Positions 21,119 through 33,004 of a DNA stretch of 64,000 bases are shown here, piece after piece (the stretch's first letter is position 1; every line of letters begins with the position of its first letter). Where the stretch lies: assembly GCA_016584305.1 (NCBI GenBank), contig JACEEZ010022992.1, positions 50,001-114,000 of the forward strand. The letters are read 5' to 3'. Origin of the DNA: Chionoecetes opilio. Its lineage: Eukaryota > Arthropoda > Malacostraca > Decapoda > Majidae. The notes under the pieces were generated by a model. The model saw only the letters and a list, made by a program, of their open reading frames with translations. It was not told where the DNA came from and did no database searches. A program made the translations under genes and the position numbers.

Positions 21119-21394
21119 GGAACTGTCGCCGATAGGAACACTCGCCGACGTCGACGAGTGTTCCTATTTATCACGTCGGCGAGTGTTCCCATTATCCGTG
21201 TTTTTGCATTCAGGGATTAAATACAAACAATAGCCTGAATAGTTAGGCTAGGTTATGTGGTTAGGCTAGGTTAGATTCCTTTTCATATATTACAAGTTGA
21301 ACTGTCGCCGAAAATGTACACGTCGGCGAGTGTTCCAATGTCGGCGAGAGTTCTGGGTAGGTGTTTCGGCGAGAGTTCCTATCGGCGACAGTTC
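21119..21394. mobile_element. 276-bp TIR element with TCGGCGAGTGTTCC motifs
   Basis: The ends are inverted repeats: GGAACTGTCGCCGATAGGAA at 21119 and TTCCTATCGGCGACAGTTCC ending at 21394. Inside, TCGGCGAGTGTTCC or its inverse recurs at least five times. The middle holds GTTAGGCTAGGTTATGTGG. No coding capacity; class unknown. Confidence 0.75.
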
Positions 21395-21399
21395 CTTTA

Positions 21400-21655
21400 A
21401 CCGTAGTAGTAGTGGCTGTAGTAGAGGAAAATGTAGTACGTACGTAGTAGTAGTAAACAGTATGTAAAAGTGAATACTCTGACAACAACAAAAACAATAT
21501 TAACGACAATAATAATAATAATAAAGATATGAGTAACAATGACAGCAAAAATAATAATAATAATAAAAATAATAATAATAATGATAATAATATAGATACT
21601 ACGGCTAACAATAATAATAATAAAGGAATAATAACAATGATAATGAAAACTACAT
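21400..21655. repeat. TAG and AAT trinucleotide-rich tract
   Basis: GTAGTAGTAG followed by interrupted AATAATAAT with GACAATAATAA, CAGCAAAAATAATAA and ACTACGGCTAACAATAA blocks that recur inverted near 26130-26280. Confidence 0.8.
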
Positions 21656-22206
21656 GGTGAAAACCCCACCAGAGAGAAAGAGAGAGGAGCTCCCCCAGGG
21701 CAGAAATGGCCTCGCCTGGTCAGTCAGTGGTCAGTGGTCAGAGGGAGGGAGGGACAGTGGTCAAAGAGAGAGAAGGACAGTGGTCAAAGAGAGAGAGAGG
21801 GACAGTGGTCAAAGAGAGAGAGAGAGGGACAGTGGTCAAAGAGAGAGAGAGGAGCTCCCCTAGGGTAGAAATGGCCTCGTCTGGTCAGTCAGTGGTCAGA
21901 GGGAGGGACAGTGGTCAGAGAAAGAGAGGGACTGGGCAAGGAAGGGGCAGTGGTCAAAGAGAGAGAGCCATTGGTCAGAGGGAGAAACTGGTCAAAAAGA
22001 GAGAGAAAGAGAGAGAGAGCCATTGGTCAGAGGAAGGGACTGGTAAAAAAGCGAGAAAAAGAGAGAGAGAGCTATTGGCCAAAGAGAGAGAGAGGTAGGT
22101 GAGGGTCAGGTGGGAGAGAGAGAGAGAGGATGGGAGAGTGGTCAGCGTGGGAAAAGAGAGAGAGAGAGAGAGAGAAATACAATAACAATAATATAAAAAT
22201 AATGTA

Positions 22207-22243
<37 letters not shown>

Positions 22244-22364
22244 TCTATAATCACAGTTATAATGATGAAAAAAAAAATTTGGATAATAAACGCACAATTT
22301 CATGAACTTTTTTTTTAATATGAATTATAATAAAAAAATTACTATAAGTTTATCAATAGTAGGG

Positions 22365-22435
<71 letters not shown>

Positions 22436-22475
22436 CCAGGAATGCAAGGTTGATCTCTTTCAGTATTGTGTAGTG

Positions 22476-22524
<49 letters not shown>

Positions 22525-22833
22525 ATGCAAGGTGGTCAGTGCACGTGTTTAAAGGGTTGAGGGGGGGGGGGGGCAGGGTCATACAGTAGCCTATGACCCT
22601 GGGTGGGGGGACGTGACCGTGGGAACCAGCTGGCAGGGGCATATTTAGGATCTTGAAACCTTGGGGGCTTAGTCCAGTCTTGAGATATATTTTTTTTTTA
22701 TAGATATATAGAGATTGAGATAGTCTTATAGTAGTAGTAGTGGGTTGCTGTAGTCGTAGTAGAGTATTTTTTTTTATAGTAGTAGTAATAGTAGTAGTGG
22801 TAGTAGTAGTTATAGCAGAAGAAAATGTAGTAC

Positions 22834-22893
<60 letters not shown>

Positions 22894-23087
22894 AACAGTA
22901 CGTAAAAGTGAATGAACTGTTGAACTGAATGTATTATTGACAACAACAACAATAACAATACTAATGACAATACTAATAATAACAATAATAATAACAATAA
23001 TAATAACAATGATAATAACTACTACTGCTAACAATAATAATAATTCAAAAATAATTACATGAAAACTCTATTGTGAAAAGCCCCACC

Positions 23088-23145
<58 letters not shown>

Positions 23146-23370
23146 CTCCCCCATGGTAGAAATGGCCTCGCCTGGTCAGTGGTCAGTCAGTGGTCAGAGA
23201 GAGGAAGGGACAGTGGTCAAAGGGAGAGAGCCATTGGTCAAAGAGAGAGCCATTGGTCAGGGAGGGAGAGAGAGAGAGAGGGGGGGGGAATGGTTAGAGG
23301 ACATTGGTCACTGGTCAAAGAGAGAGAGAGGAGGGTGAGGGTCAGCGTGAGAGAGAGGGTGTGGTCAGCG

Positions 23371-23436
<66 letters not shown>

Positions 23437-23463
23437 ATCAAAATAATATTGTAACCAATAATA

Positions 23464-23509
<46 letters not shown>

Positions 23510-23924
23510 TAATAATAACCATGATAATAATAACAACTACGGCTAACAATAATAATAATTAAGGAATAATAACAATGACAATGAAAACTCTATGGTGAAA
23601 AGTCCCACCAGAGAGAGAGAGAGGAGCTCCCCCAGGGCAGAAATGGCCTCGCCTGGTCAGTCAGTGGTCAGAGAGAGGAAGGGACAGTGGTCAAAGAGAG
23701 AGAAGGACTGGTCAAGAGAGGGACAGTGGTCAAGAGAGGGACAGTGGTCAAGAGAGGGACAGTGGTCAAAGAGAAAGAGAGAGAGAGGTCAAAGAGAGAG
23801 CCATTGGTCAGGGAGGGAGAGAGAGGGTGAGGGTCAGCGTGGGAAAGAGAGGGAGGGAAGGAGAGGAATGCAAGGTGGTCAATGCACGTGTTTAAAGGGG
23901 GGGGGGGGTGATCGTGGGAAAGTA

Positions 23925-23942
23925 GTAGTAGTAGTGGTAGAT

Positions 23943-23974
<32 letters not shown>

Positions 23975-23975
23975 T

Positions 23976-24007
<32 letters not shown>

Positions 24008-24040
24008 TGTAGTAGTAGTAGAAGTTGTAGTAGTAAATAT
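23925..24040 (+). repeat. GTAGTAGTGGTAGATGTAGTAG triplet array
   Basis: Interrupted GTA triplets with periodic GTGGTAGATG. The inverse array is at 25505-25775, longer by more than twofold. Confidence 0.85.
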
Positions 24041-24141
24041 TGTATCCATAATTACTGATATAGAACATAAGAAAATGAGGAAGCTACAAGAGGCCGTGAG
24101 ACCTACACGTGGTAGTTCCTGTAAAATGACAGCATGATTGT

Positions 24142-24162
24142 CTCCCCGGCGGGGAATCGAAA
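24142..24162 (-). pseudogene. tRNA-Asp 3' fragment (broken copy)
   Basis: CTCCCCGGCGGGGAATCGAA is the inverse of the T arm and acceptor end of the tRNA-Asp at 25344-25415. Homology stops at about 24161, where GTGGTCA-module sequence begins (ACCTCGCCTGG). It marks the inverted-duplication breakpoint. Confidence 0.85.
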
Positions 24163-25010
24163 CCTCGCCTGGTTAGTCAGTGGTCAGAGTGAGGAAGGAA
24201 CAGTGGTCAATGAGAGAGGGACAGTGGTCAAAGAGAGAGGGACAGTGGTCAAAGAGAGAGAGGGACAGTGGTCAAAGAGAGAGAGAGAGTGGTCAGAGGG
24301 TGGCAGAGGTGGGCACTTCCGCAAACCGCAAATTGGGGAAGTCTGCGGCTCCTGCCACCTACTTAATTAATAATGTCCAAATTATCGTCAAACAAAGAAG
24401 ATAAAATCCAGGCCTAGACAGCCGCAGTACAATAGTGTAGGTGACCTAGGTCCTGGGTCTCTGGGAAAATATTGGGATGAATTCTTGTACTTATTAACTT
24501 GTACTTGTTGGTAATGTCACAATGTGCCTTCATAATGTACACTGCGGCTCCATCAATACTGCTGCCCTGCCAAGTGTGAAGAAACTGGCTACTCTAGAAT
24601 TCTGGGTTGCCGACCTCTGACCTAGGCTAACTTTCACAACATGAAATAAAAAAAATAAAATCAAGACACTCTGAGTTGGGGTTCAACTTTGTTATTATTT
24701 ATGTTGTCATCAGCAGGAGTAAGACCCTCAGCAAAAGACCTCGAGCCTTGGCGTGGACAATGATAACAACTACTACTGCTAACAAGGACAATGGCAATGA
24801 CAATGAAACAATTATTACAATGACAATGAAAACTCTTTGGTGAAAACCCCAGCAGAGAGAGAGAACTCCCCCAGGGCAGAAATGGCCTCGCCTGGTCAGT
24901 CAGTGGTCAGTGGTCAGATGGACAGTGGTCAAAGAGAGAGAGAGAGAGGGACTGGTCAAGGGTGAGGGACAGTGGTCAAAGAGAGAGAGAGAGGAGGGTA
25001 AGGGTCAGCT

Positions 25011-25057
<47 letters not shown>

Positions 25058-25084
25058 GGAGCGTGGGAAGAGAGAGAAAAGAAA

Positions 25085-25092
<8 letters not shown>

Positions 25093-25144
<52 letters not shown>
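25093..25144. repeat. (AT)n microsatellite
   Basis: About 26 AT units, preceded by an A run and followed by AATGGTAATGATAA-type sequence. Confidence 0.95.
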
Positions 25145-25146
<2 letters not shown>

Positions 25147-25343
25147 ATAATGGTAATGATAAAAGTAACAATGATAAAGCAATAATGATAATAATAACAA
25201 CAATGAAGTGTTTATCATTATCATTATCGTTGCTATTAACACTCATACTATTGTTATCATTATCAATCATCATCATTATTATTATCATTGTTTTTATTAT
25301 TATTATTATTACTATTATTTCTTAGCATTAAGTTCTATTACAT

Positions 25344-25415
25344 TCCTCGGTAGTATAGTGGTGAGTATCCCCGCCTGTCACGCGGGAGACCGGGGTTCGA
25401 TTCCCCGCCGGGGAG
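25344..25415 (+). tRNA. trnD-GUC: tRNA-Asp (anticodon GTC)
   Basis: A 72-nt sequence folds as a cloverleaf: acceptor TCCTCGG pairs with CCGGGGA, a D arm spans TAGTATAGTGGTGAGTATC, the anticodon stem CCCGC/GCGGG holds loop CTGTCAC with anticodon GTC, and T stem CGGGG/CCCCG holds TTCGATT. Discriminator is G, CCA is not encoded, there is no intron. A and B boxes are intact. No clear TTTT terminator follows within 25 bp. It is linked to a LINE tail (25435-25490) and is the intact partner of the broken copy at 24142. Confidence 0.93.
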
Positions 25416-25504
25416 ACAATCATGATGTCATTTACAGGAACTACCACGTGTAGGTCTCACGGCCTAATGTAGCTTCCTTATGTTCTATATCAGTAATTAT
25501 GGAT

Positions 25505-25775
25505 ACAATATTTACTACTACAACTTCTACTACTACATCTACCACTACTACATCTACCACTACTACTACTACTACTACATCTACCACTACTACTACTACT
25601 ACTACTACATCTACCACTACTACTACTACTACTACATCTACCACTACTACTACTACTACTACATCTACCACTACTACCACTACTACTACTACTACTACAT
25701 CTACCACTACTACTACTACTACTACATCTACCACTACTACTACTACATCTACCACTACTACTACTACTTTCCCAC
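25505..25775. repeat. CTA triplet array with periodic CATCTACCAC
   Basis: About 85 triplets, mostly CTA, with CATCTAC every 20-30 bp. The Tyr-, Thr- or Val-rich frames on both strands are translations of this array. Confidence 0.9.
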
Positions 25776-26671
25776 TGCTACCCCCCCCCCCCCCCCCTTT
25801 AAACACGTGCATTGACCACCTTGCATTCCTCTCCCTCCCTCCCTCTCTTTCCCACGCTGACCCTCACCCTCTCTCTCCCTCCCTGACCAATGGCTCTCTC
25901 TTTGACCTCTCTCTCTCTTTCTTTTTGACCACTGTCCCTCTCTTGACCACTGTCCCTCTCTTGACCACTGTCCCTCTCTTGACCAGTCCTTCTCTCTCTT
26001 TGACCACTGTCCCTTCCTCTCTCTGACCACTGACTGACCAGGCGAGGCCATTTCTGCCCTGGGGGAGCTCCTCTCTCTCTCTCTGTTGGGACTTTTCACC
26101 ATAGAGTTTTCATTGTCAGTCATTGTTATTATTCCTTAATTATTATTAGTTAGTAGTTGTTATTATTATCATGGTTATTATTATTATTATTATCGTTTTT
26201 GCTGTCATTGTTACTCATATCTTTATTATTATTATTACTATTATTGTCGTTAATATTGTTATTGTTGTTGTTGTCAGAGTATTCACTTTTATATACTGTT
26301 TACTACTACTACTGCTACTAATACAAATACTACTACTTCTACTTCTACTACTGCTATTACTACCTACTACTTCTACTACTACTATTACTACTACGTACTA
26401 CATATTTTCTTCTACAACTAATTCAGGGAAATTAGAGGTAAAGTAAAACAAGTCTCTATATATATTAGCTGCGGAAGATGCTTGGATATATAAAAATTCC
26501 TCTGCCAACGTGAAAATAAATTCTATTAAAGTTTGAAAGATCTGGCAAGTCTGTGTCCTGTCGCCCGAAAGGCTACTTGTTTACTGTCTACTACCACTAC
26601 TACTATTACTACTACTATAAAAAAAAAATTACCACTACTACTACTACTATTATTATAAAAAAAAATATTAC

Positions 26672-26876
26672 TATAGTCTATTCACTTAAGCTGGATTCTT
26701 GGGAGCTGCTCGATGCCTACCCGAGTATGTAAGGACGTCGCTGATTGGCTGATGCACGCGGGCTGGGTGGTGATGGTGGTGGTATTTTGGTAGCCTCAGC
26801 CAATCAGCGACGTCCTTACATACTCAGGTAGGCATCGAGCAGCTCCCAAGAATCCAGCTTAAGTGAATAGACTATA
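26672..26876. mobile_element. 205-bp hairpin MITE
   Basis: Arms of about 80 bp are almost perfect inverse copies (TATAGTCTATTCACTTAAGC against GCTTAAGTGAATAGACTATA), closing near GATTGGCTGA/TCAGCCAATC with a GGTGGTGATGG loop. TA borders both ends. It interrupts a TAG/CTA triplet tract and has no partner in the left duplication copy. Confidence 0.8.
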
Positions 26877-27176
26877 CTACTACTATAAAAAAAAAAAATA
26901 TTACCACTACCCCTACTACTATTACTACTACTATAAAAAAAAAAAACTACTACTATCTACTATCTCAAGACTGGACTAAGCCCCCAAGTTTCAAGATCCT
27001 AAATACGTCCCCTGCCAGCTGGTTCCCACGGTCACATCCCCCCACCCAGGGTCATAGGCTACTGTATGACCCCCCCCCCCTCAACCCTTTAAACACGTGC
27101 ACTGACCACCTTGCATCCCTCCCTCTCTCTCTCTCCTCATACACAATACTGAAAGAGATCAACCTTGCATTCCTGG

Positions 27177-27214
<38 letters not shown>

Positions 27215-27391
27215 TTTTTTTTGCCACAATATTGATAAACTAGCAATATTATTTTTTTATTATTATAATTCATATTATAAAAAGAAAGTTGACGAAATTT
27301 TATTATTATTATTATCATCATTATGATTATTATGATTATTATTATTATTATTATAATTATTATTATTATTATCATCATCATTATTATTATT

Positions 27392-27426
<35 letters not shown>

Positions 27427-28649
27427 TACCATTATCATTATTTTCATTGGTTTCAATATTTTTAAATTATTGTTATTCTATCTCTCTCTCTCTCTCTCCC
27501 AGCTGACCCTGACCCCTTTCTCTCCCTCCCTGACCAATGGCTCTCTTTGACCACTGTCCCTCACCCTTGACCAGTCCCTCTCTCTCTCTCTTTTGACCAC
27601 TGTCCCTCACCCTTGACCAGTCCCCTCTCTCTCTCTCTCTTTGACCACTGTCCCTCTCTCCCTCTGACCACTGACCATTGACTGACCAGGCGAGGCCATT
27701 TCTGCCCTGGGGGAGCTCTCTCTCTCTCTCTGCTGGGGTTTTCACCAAAGAGTTTTCATTGTCATTGTAATAATTGTTTCATTGTCATTGCCATTGTCCT
27801 TGTTAGCAGTAGTAGTTGTTATCATTGTCCACGCCAAGGCTCGAGGTCTTTTGCTGAGGGTCTTACTCCTGCTGATGACAACATAAATAATAACAAAGTT
27901 GAACCCCAACTCAGAGTGTCTTGATTTTATTTTTATTTTATTTTCATGTTGTGAAAGTTAGCCTAGGTCAGAGGTCGGTAACCCAGAATTCTAGAGTAGC
28001 CAGTTTCTTCACACTTGGAAGGGCAGCAGTGTTGATGGCGCCGCAGTGTACAGTATGAATGCACATTGTGACATTACCAACAAGTACAAGTTAATAAGTA
28101 CAAGATTTCATCCCAATGTTTTCCCAGAGACCCAGGACCTAGGTCACCTACACTATTGTACTGCGGATATCTAGGCCTGGATTTTATCTCTCTTTTTTGA
28201 CGATAATTTGGACATTGTTAATTAATTAGGTGGCAGGAGCCGCAGACTTCCCCAATTTGCGGTTTGCGGAAGTGCCCACCTCTGCCCACTCTCCATCTCT
28301 CTTTGACCACTGTCCCTCCCTCTCTCTCTTTGACCACTGTCCCTTCCTCTCTGACCACTGACTGACCAGGCGAGGCCATTTCTACCCTGGGGGAGCTCCT
28401 CTCTCTCTGCTAGGGTTTTCACCATAGATTTGTCATGGTCATTGTTAGCAGCAGTAGTTGTTATTATCATTGTTATTGTTATTATTATTATTTTTGTCAG
28501 TTTTTATAATTATTATTACTTATCATATCTCTATTATTATTATTGTCGTTAGTATTGATATTTCTGTTGTTGTCAGAGTATTTACTTGTCCTATCTTTTA
28601 CATTTTACTACTACTACTATTAATAATAATAATTATTATTATTTTATTC

Positions 28650-29795
28650 TCGCCCGGAGGCATACAGACAAAAACAAAGCAACAAGAACAAGCCAAGGAG
28701 TAACTTAAGTACTAGAGCAAAAACAAAAAACAGGAACAAAGTACAGGCCCATTAGGGGACATAGTATCAAAGTACATAGCAAAGCATACACGGACACCTG
28801 TGCTGCCCCACATTCTGCACAAACAGCAGACCCAGCCACCGCTGTTGTATAGGTCCTCATACATAGGCCGAGCTCTGCCTGACAGAGGTGATGATGGAGT
28901 TCGTAGAGAGCTCCACCCTACTCCTTAAACTGAACACGGAGTGTTGACGGATCACATCCAGATTGTTCACCCCGCTCCTAGCGAAGCCAGGGACGAGCTG
29001 CACCACCTGGGCAGCCCCAGAAGCCTCTCAAGGATGTCATTGTGACAGACCTTAAGGCGGTTCAGAGTGGCCACCTTGTACCGCGACCACAGCGAGTTGC
29101 AGTATATAGAGTAGCAGTGACTCCTGAATAACTCCATCTTCCTCTCTGCTACAGTAGGAACATTTCTTCTGTAGAGTATTTCCCACGACAAGAAGCTTGG
29201 TGGTCTGCTTGATGATATCATCATCATCATCAGTCATGTCGTGGGATATAACATGGCCTAGGTATGTGAATCTATCCACAAAAGTGAGGGCAGACCCACC
29301 GAGCCATGCTGTTTTGAGGTAATTCACCTGAGTGCGTGCCGGTGATACTACCATGCACTCTGTCTTAGTGGTGTTGTAGACAATGTCATGCTTGGCAGCA
29401 TACACCTGACACACATTGATAAGGTCCTGCAACGCATCCGCAGTGGGTGCGAGCAGTACCCTATCATCAGCATAGCTCAGTGAGTTGATGCACCCATCAT
29501 GTAGGTGGCAGCCGATACCTGTATCACGAAGGTTGCCACTGAGATCATCCGTGTACACATTGTACAGGTAGGGAGATAAAATCCCCCCTTGCCGAATACC
29601 ATTGGCAGTACTAAAGGACAGCGAGAAGGAATTAGCCCACTTAACAGTAAATTCCTGGGTAGTGTACCAGTACATTAATAAAGTAACAGTGTACCCAGGT
29701 GTTCCCCTGACCACAAGTTTATGAAAGAGCTTCCAGTAATTCACTCTGTCAAACGCCTTTCTGGCATCCAGGAAACACAGATAAACAGGTGAATT
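28650..29795 (-). mobile_element. CR1-like LINE fragment with reverse transcriptase domain
   Basis: Minus-strand frames encode RT blocks in order: FLDARKAFDRVN, NGIRQGGILSPYLYNVY and the catalytic YADD (SLSYADDRVLLAPTA, near 29470), then YNTTKTECMV and YLGHVI. The frame breaks near 29180 and continues as ERKMELFRSHCYSIYCNSLW...LERLLGLPR, the usual thumb-distal region. The endonuclease and the 5' part of RT are missing (5' truncation). The 3' part ends near CTCGCCCGGAGGCATACAG. The palm core is intact but this copy cannot be autonomous. Clade (CR1/Jockey group) is judged from motif style. Confidence 0.8.
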
Positions 29796-29888
29796 ACTGT
29801 TGCTACTTCTATTTCTTCTGTTATAACTACTACCACCACCACCAGAACTACTGCTACTATTACTTTTTACTACTACTACTACTACTAC

Positions 29889-30354
29889 TACCGTAGATAA
29901 CACTAAAGTCGCCACCTGCAATAATGTCGCCAGCTGCCATATATTACGAATGATAGCCTCACTACTGCTGTGTCTGTGCCACTGAAGATGATACACAGTA
30001 GTTTATATCATGACTGTATAATCTACCCTGTCATCGTTGTTTTATGCTTTGTAGCTGCAAGTATATACGGTTTCAATCGTTTTTTTGGGCGACGACGACG
30101 GCGGGACACTCAGAACATAAACACTAGCTGGTGATCTTAGTGTAGGTCGCCACTCGGTGGATATTTTTGTAGTTTGTTCATTTATAGCCATAGTATGACA
30201 CAGATGAAGACACAAGATGACACAGACTCTCCAGATAGCCCCTTCTAACTGTCCTGAAATCATGGATGTACAAATGTTAGTATTAACGCAACCTGAAGTC
30301 TGTAAATCGAAGAAAAAAAAAGTTGTCCTGGCGACGTAAGTGTTATCTACGGAA
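29889..30354 (-). mobile_element. Long-form hairpin MITE, copy G
   Basis: A 466-bp copy with TACCGTAGATAACACTAAAG start; its right end GTTATCTACGGAA has lost the final TA. A triplet tract joins it to the LINE at 28650-29795. The same LINE-triplet-MITE junction is repeated at 37070-37156. Confidence 0.85.
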
Positions 30355-30722
30355 CCAGTAACTATAGGCAAGCGTATGTGATTGTTATATAAATCACAAG
30401 CCGTACGTTGTTGGTCAAGGTAGGTATGCCAAGGTAATAATACCTATATACCCACCTTGAATACCTGCTTCCCTTATCTGGTGTAGGGTCTCCATTACTA
30501 CGTATAAGTATATTCTTGGGTGCAATTTTTTTTATAAATGAATTAACTGATAGATGAATAGATAGATAAAGAATTGTGTATCTATCTATCAATCTATATA
30601 TATATGAGAGAGAGCTATAAATATATATAATCTGTATCTATCTATCTATCTATATCATCTATCTGTATGACGTCAGATTTTTTCCAAATCTCTATTATAT
30701 GTAATGAGGTTAGAGTCTCAGT
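30355..30722. other. Unassigned AT-rich stretch
   Basis: Contains TATC/GATA runs near 30555-30660. No gene seen. Confidence 0.45.
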
Positions 30723-30761
30723 GGCACATTCACCTTTTTGGCATTAAGTCAATCAATCAAT
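30723..30761 (+). repeat. Retroposon 3' tail ending in (AATC)n
   Basis: GGCACATTCACC, TTTTTGGCATTAAGTCAATCAATCAATC: same scrap as at 15758-15797. Confidence 0.55.
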
Positions 30762-31300
30762 CAGTGGTCTTCAACCTTTTCGATGTCGTCCGCCCCTAAT
30801 AATGAATTGATAAGAGCGTCCACCACAATTTTGTTATCTCATAAATCTCACGGCTCTGACATTTTAAATCTAACTATATCATTCTACAAAATATATGAGT
30901 AGGAAAAGGCAGCTTCACTCTCATGTTAAATTTGCAGTTTATATATTATTATGTATAATAACACACGCAGTCTATAACTATAATATACAGCGAAAATTTT
31001 AATATACCTTCGAAATTAACAGGCATAAACCAATGCATTTCTCTTCATGAAACTACAGTAAAATTGCACTAATATGCTGTATTGGTAATCCAGAAAACAA
31101 GTCTTTTTCCTTCAAGAAACAGTTGCAATGTGTCTGCTATCTGCTTAAATAGAGGCATCAGACAATTTTCAAGTGCACCGCGCATAAAAGGATCCAAATT
31201 CAGAATTGCATTCCTTTTCTATGCCTTGATTAAAACTAAGTTTGAAAAACTTTGCTGACACAGACATGATGTTTGCGGTGACAGGCCAACTCATACCGCG
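30762..31300 (+). mobile_element. hAT-like transposon left end, right end not found
   Basis: CAGTGGTCTTCAACCTTTT at 30762 closely resembles the CAGTGGTTCTCAACC terminus of many hAT elements, followed by AT-rich sequence without a transposase frame. No inverse terminus was seen, so the 31300 limit is arbitrary. Confidence 0.4.
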
Positions 31301-31307
31301 GACAATT

Positions 31308-32155
31308 AATTCATACCATGTTAATTAAAACCCCGGACAATTCATACCATGCTAATTATATGAATGTGCATAGTATGAGTCATCGCATTGCATCGTTTGA
31401 ATTGACATTGAAATAGCTTGGTATTAATTTACATAGTATGAGTTGCCATGGTATGCATTGATCTGGCATGAGTTACCCTGGGTATGAGTTATCATGGTAT
31501 GAGTTGCCATGGTATGAGTTGCCATGGTATGATTACCCTGGGTATGAATTGATCTGGCATGAGTTACCCTGGGTATGAGTTATCATGTATGAGTTGCCAT
31601 GTATGAGTTGCCATGGTATGAGTTACATGGTATGAGTTGCCATGGTAATGATTTCTACATGGTATGAGTTGCCATGGTAAGAGTATCATGGTATATACCC
31701 TGGGTATGAATTGATCTGGCATGAGTTACCCGGGTATGAGTTGCCATGTATGAGTTATCATGGTATGATTTGACATGGTATGAGTACCGGTATGAATTGA
31801 TCTGGTATGATTACCCTGGGTATGATTGCCATGTATGATTTATCATGGTATGAGTTGTCATGGTATGAGTTACCCTGGGTATGAATTGATCTGGCATGAG
31901 TTACCCTGGTATGAGTTGCCATGGTATGAGTATCATGGTATGAGTTATCATGGTATGAGTTACCCTGGGTATGAATTGATCTGGCATGAGTTACCCTGGG
32001 TATGAGTTGCCATGGTATGAGTTATCATGGTATGAGTTGACATGGTATGAGTTATCATGGTATGAGTTGACATGGTATGAGTTATCATGACATGAGTTGC
32101 CATGGTATGAATTGCCCGGGGTATGAATTAGCATGGTATGAATTGTCTGGTATGA
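31308..32155. repeat. GGTATGAGTTGCCAT-type satellite
   Basis: About 55 units of 14-16 bp: GGTATGAGTTGCCAT alternates with GGTATGAGTTATCAT, CTGGGTATGAATTGATCTGG and CATGAGTTACC. A higher-order period near 85-110 bp (ATTGATCTGGCATGAGTTACC) recurs at least six times. It starts in unique sequence containing CATACCATG. Confidence 0.85.
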
Positions 32156-32274
32156 CACTCACTACACTAGTCACTAGACAGAGACCCTAGTCTCTAGGTC
32201 AGCATCTAAGGCAACATCTGGTTAATGAACTTTGACCCCGTTTGCCCCTGGAAATCGAGGCTCAAACAGCCAGA

Positions 32275-32790
32275 CTCCAGAGAGGCTCGCTTGCCAGCAG
32301 CCAGAGAGGCTCGCTTGCCAGCAGCCAGAGAGGCTCGCTTGCCAGCAGCCAGAGAGGCTCGCTTGCCAGCAGCCAGAGAGGCTTGCCAGCAGCCTGCACC
32401 GGCTTGCTTGCCAGCAGCCTGCACCGGCTTGCTTGCCAGCAGCCTGCACCGGCTTGCTTGCCAGCAGCCTGCACCGGCTTGCTTGCCAGCAGCCTGCACC
32501 GGCTTGCTTGCCAGCAGCCTGCACCGGCTTGCTTGCCAGCAGCCTGCACCGGCTTGCTTGCCAGCAGCCTGCACCGGCTTGCTTGCCAGCAGCCTGCACC
32601 GGCTTGCTTGCCAGACCAAGCACCGGCTTGCTTGCCAGCAGCCTGCACTGGCTTGCTTGCCAGCAGCCTGCACCGGCTTGCTTGCACAGCCTGCAGCCGG
32701 CTTGCTTGCCAGCAGCCTGCACCGGCTTGCTTGCCAGCAGCCTGCACCGGCTTGCTTGCCAGCAGCCTGCACCGGCTTGCTTGCTAGCCG
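32275..32790. repeat. 25-bp satellite (GGCTTGCTTGCCAGCAGCCTGCACC) with a 24-bp subfamily
   Basis: Four to five units of a 24-bp variant (AGAGAGGCTCGCTTGCCAGC plus AGCC) are followed by about fifteen near-identical 25-bp units. The unit has no stop codon in several frames, and since 25 is not a multiple of three every such frame reads the same 25-residue cycle. This produces five overlapping open frames of 160-260 codons on both strands, none supported as a gene. Confidence 0.9.
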
Positions 32791-33004
32791 AAGCACGTTG
32801 ATTGGTATTTCCTTTCTGCTATAATTATGGCAAGAACACACAGGTATGGATGATAGACATGGAAAATAGCAGTCACAGCGTGCCACATCCCTCAATAGTG
32901 CAGTGGGACACTCACACCAGTCACCGAGCGGAATAAGAACTGACTGAATGAGTCGTAGTTTGGCAGCCCGATACGTCATTCTCACTGATGCGATGAATAA
33001 AACT

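Larger units (their letters stand above)
22190..25060 (+). repeat. Left copy of a ~3-kb inverted duplication
   Basis: Order on this strand: X (CT-rich, GTGTCCAGGAATGCAAGG, GGGTCATACAGTAGCC) at 22300-22700; triplet tracts; Y (GTGGTCA module, GATCGTGGGAAA, GTAGATGTAGTAGTAG array, LINE tail, broken tRNA-Asp) at 23590-24162; Z (GTGGTCA module, GGGCACTTCCGCAAACCGC, CAGGAGTAAGACCCTCAGC) at 24163-25060. All three have inverted partners at 25396-28410, but in the permuted order Z, X, Y. Confidence 0.75.
25396..28410 (-). repeat. Right copy of the ~3-kb inverted duplication
   Basis: Reading upward along + coordinates: Y' (tRNA 3' end, LINE tail, CTA array, GTGGTCA module) 25396-26120; triplet tracts with a hairpin insert; X' 26950-27300; Z' 27480-28410. 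Long stretches match the left copy exactly, for example GTTGTCATCAGCAGGAGTAA and TCCATAATTACTGATAT, while microsatellite lengths differ. Confidence 0.75.

Noticed and set aside
24142..24162. Second tRNA-Asp gene
   Set aside because: Only the T arm and acceptor 3' strand remain; the rest is replaced by repeat sequence.
25441..26026. Thr-, Val- and Tyr-rich frames of 110-175 codons
   Set aside because: They translate the CTA triplet array and a C run; the same array inverted gives similar nonsense at 23.9 kb.
32206..32985. Five open frames of 160-260 codons, one up to 259 aa
   Set aside because: The 25-bp satellite is stop-free in several frames and cycles through all phases, so each frame shows the same 25-residue repeat. 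No start context, splice site or non-repeat domain supports a gene.
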